Shown: positions 63,826 through 64,000 of the stretch, one piece after another | How the letters are laid out: each line of letters opens with the position of its first letter | How positions within the stretch are numbered: position 1 is the stretch's first letter | Translations under genes and position numbers: made by a program | Notes under the pieces: model-generated | What the model saw: only the letters and a program-made list of their open reading frames with translations | Told to the model about the DNA's origin: nothing | Database searches by the model: none | Assembly (NCBI GenBank): GCA_963978895.1 | Contig: OZ022239.1 | Span: 36,374,830-36,438,829 of the forward strand | From: Erpobdella octoculata | Lineage: Eukaryota; Annelida; Clitellata; Hirudinida; Erpobdellidae | DNA: 64,000 nt | Direction: 5' to 3'

Positions 63826-64000
63826 TAGTTCTTATTTAAAAATGAAGAGAAACAGAAACACTTCAATTCAATAGAAAAACAGAAAGTCGTGAAGAGTAAG
63901 AAATTCAAGTAACGAAAGAAGAAATTTAAATTGAAACAGCTCGTGCATGTAAGCAACACAAGTAGACATGAAAATCTTAAGGAGTTCATGCACAAATTTA

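Overview
This is eukaryotic DNA from an invertebrate animal. The evidence is a spliced SFSWAP orthologue with GT-AG introns, eukaryote-type tRNA genes (one apparently carrying an intron), AATAAA signals, and a metazoan mix of transposons: Helitron, CR1/L2-type LINE, Penelope, P element, hAT, pogo-like and a SINE. A short degenerate CCCTAA tract hints at TTAGGG-type telomeres, which would argue against most insects. I cannot place the species. The DNA is AT-rich and mostly repeats in the first 30 kb.

Region 1 (1-14.8 kb) is a train of Helitrons in the same orientation. Family F2 (653-7483) abuts family F1 (7484-8734), which is followed two bases later by another F2 (8737-10174). The first F2 holds a 738-bp hAT MITE with an 8-bp target duplication and a full-length LINE with both ORFs open. 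A degraded F1 stretch then runs into a 2.3-kb, almost uninterrupted (TATATG)n array.

Region 2 (15-30.3 kb) begins with an intronless CDK-like kinase gene (15063-16172). Beyond it lie more Helitron copies, three Penelope-like fragments carrying hammerhead-ribozyme-like motifs, a broken N-terminal piece of an autonomous Helitron protein, and a 1.3-kb segment present twice. An intronless tandem-CCCH zinc-finger gene (30391-31671) follows.

Region 3 (31.7-45 kb) has old Helitron and pogo-like remnants, then the best gene of the window: a complete minus-strand SFSWAP orthologue. I could join 14 exons (36318-44905) into one 776-residue frame in which every junction phase agrees. Its introns hold a 23-bp minisatellite and a dead hAT element.

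Region 4 (46-60 kb) opens with a 3.3-kb P element with perfect 31-bp inverted ends and a flanking duplication. It continues with hAT pseudogenes, a degenerate minisatellite split by a SINE, five tRNA or tRNA-like genes (Ala, Ala, Asp, Met-like, Leu), a LINE remnant holding two inverted minisatellite arrays, and another F1 Helitron.

Region 5 (60.1-64 kb) is the 3' part of a minus-strand gene for a serine/lysine/arginine-rich, probably nuclear protein. A hAT element with a target duplication lies in one intron. The gene continues beyond the right edge.
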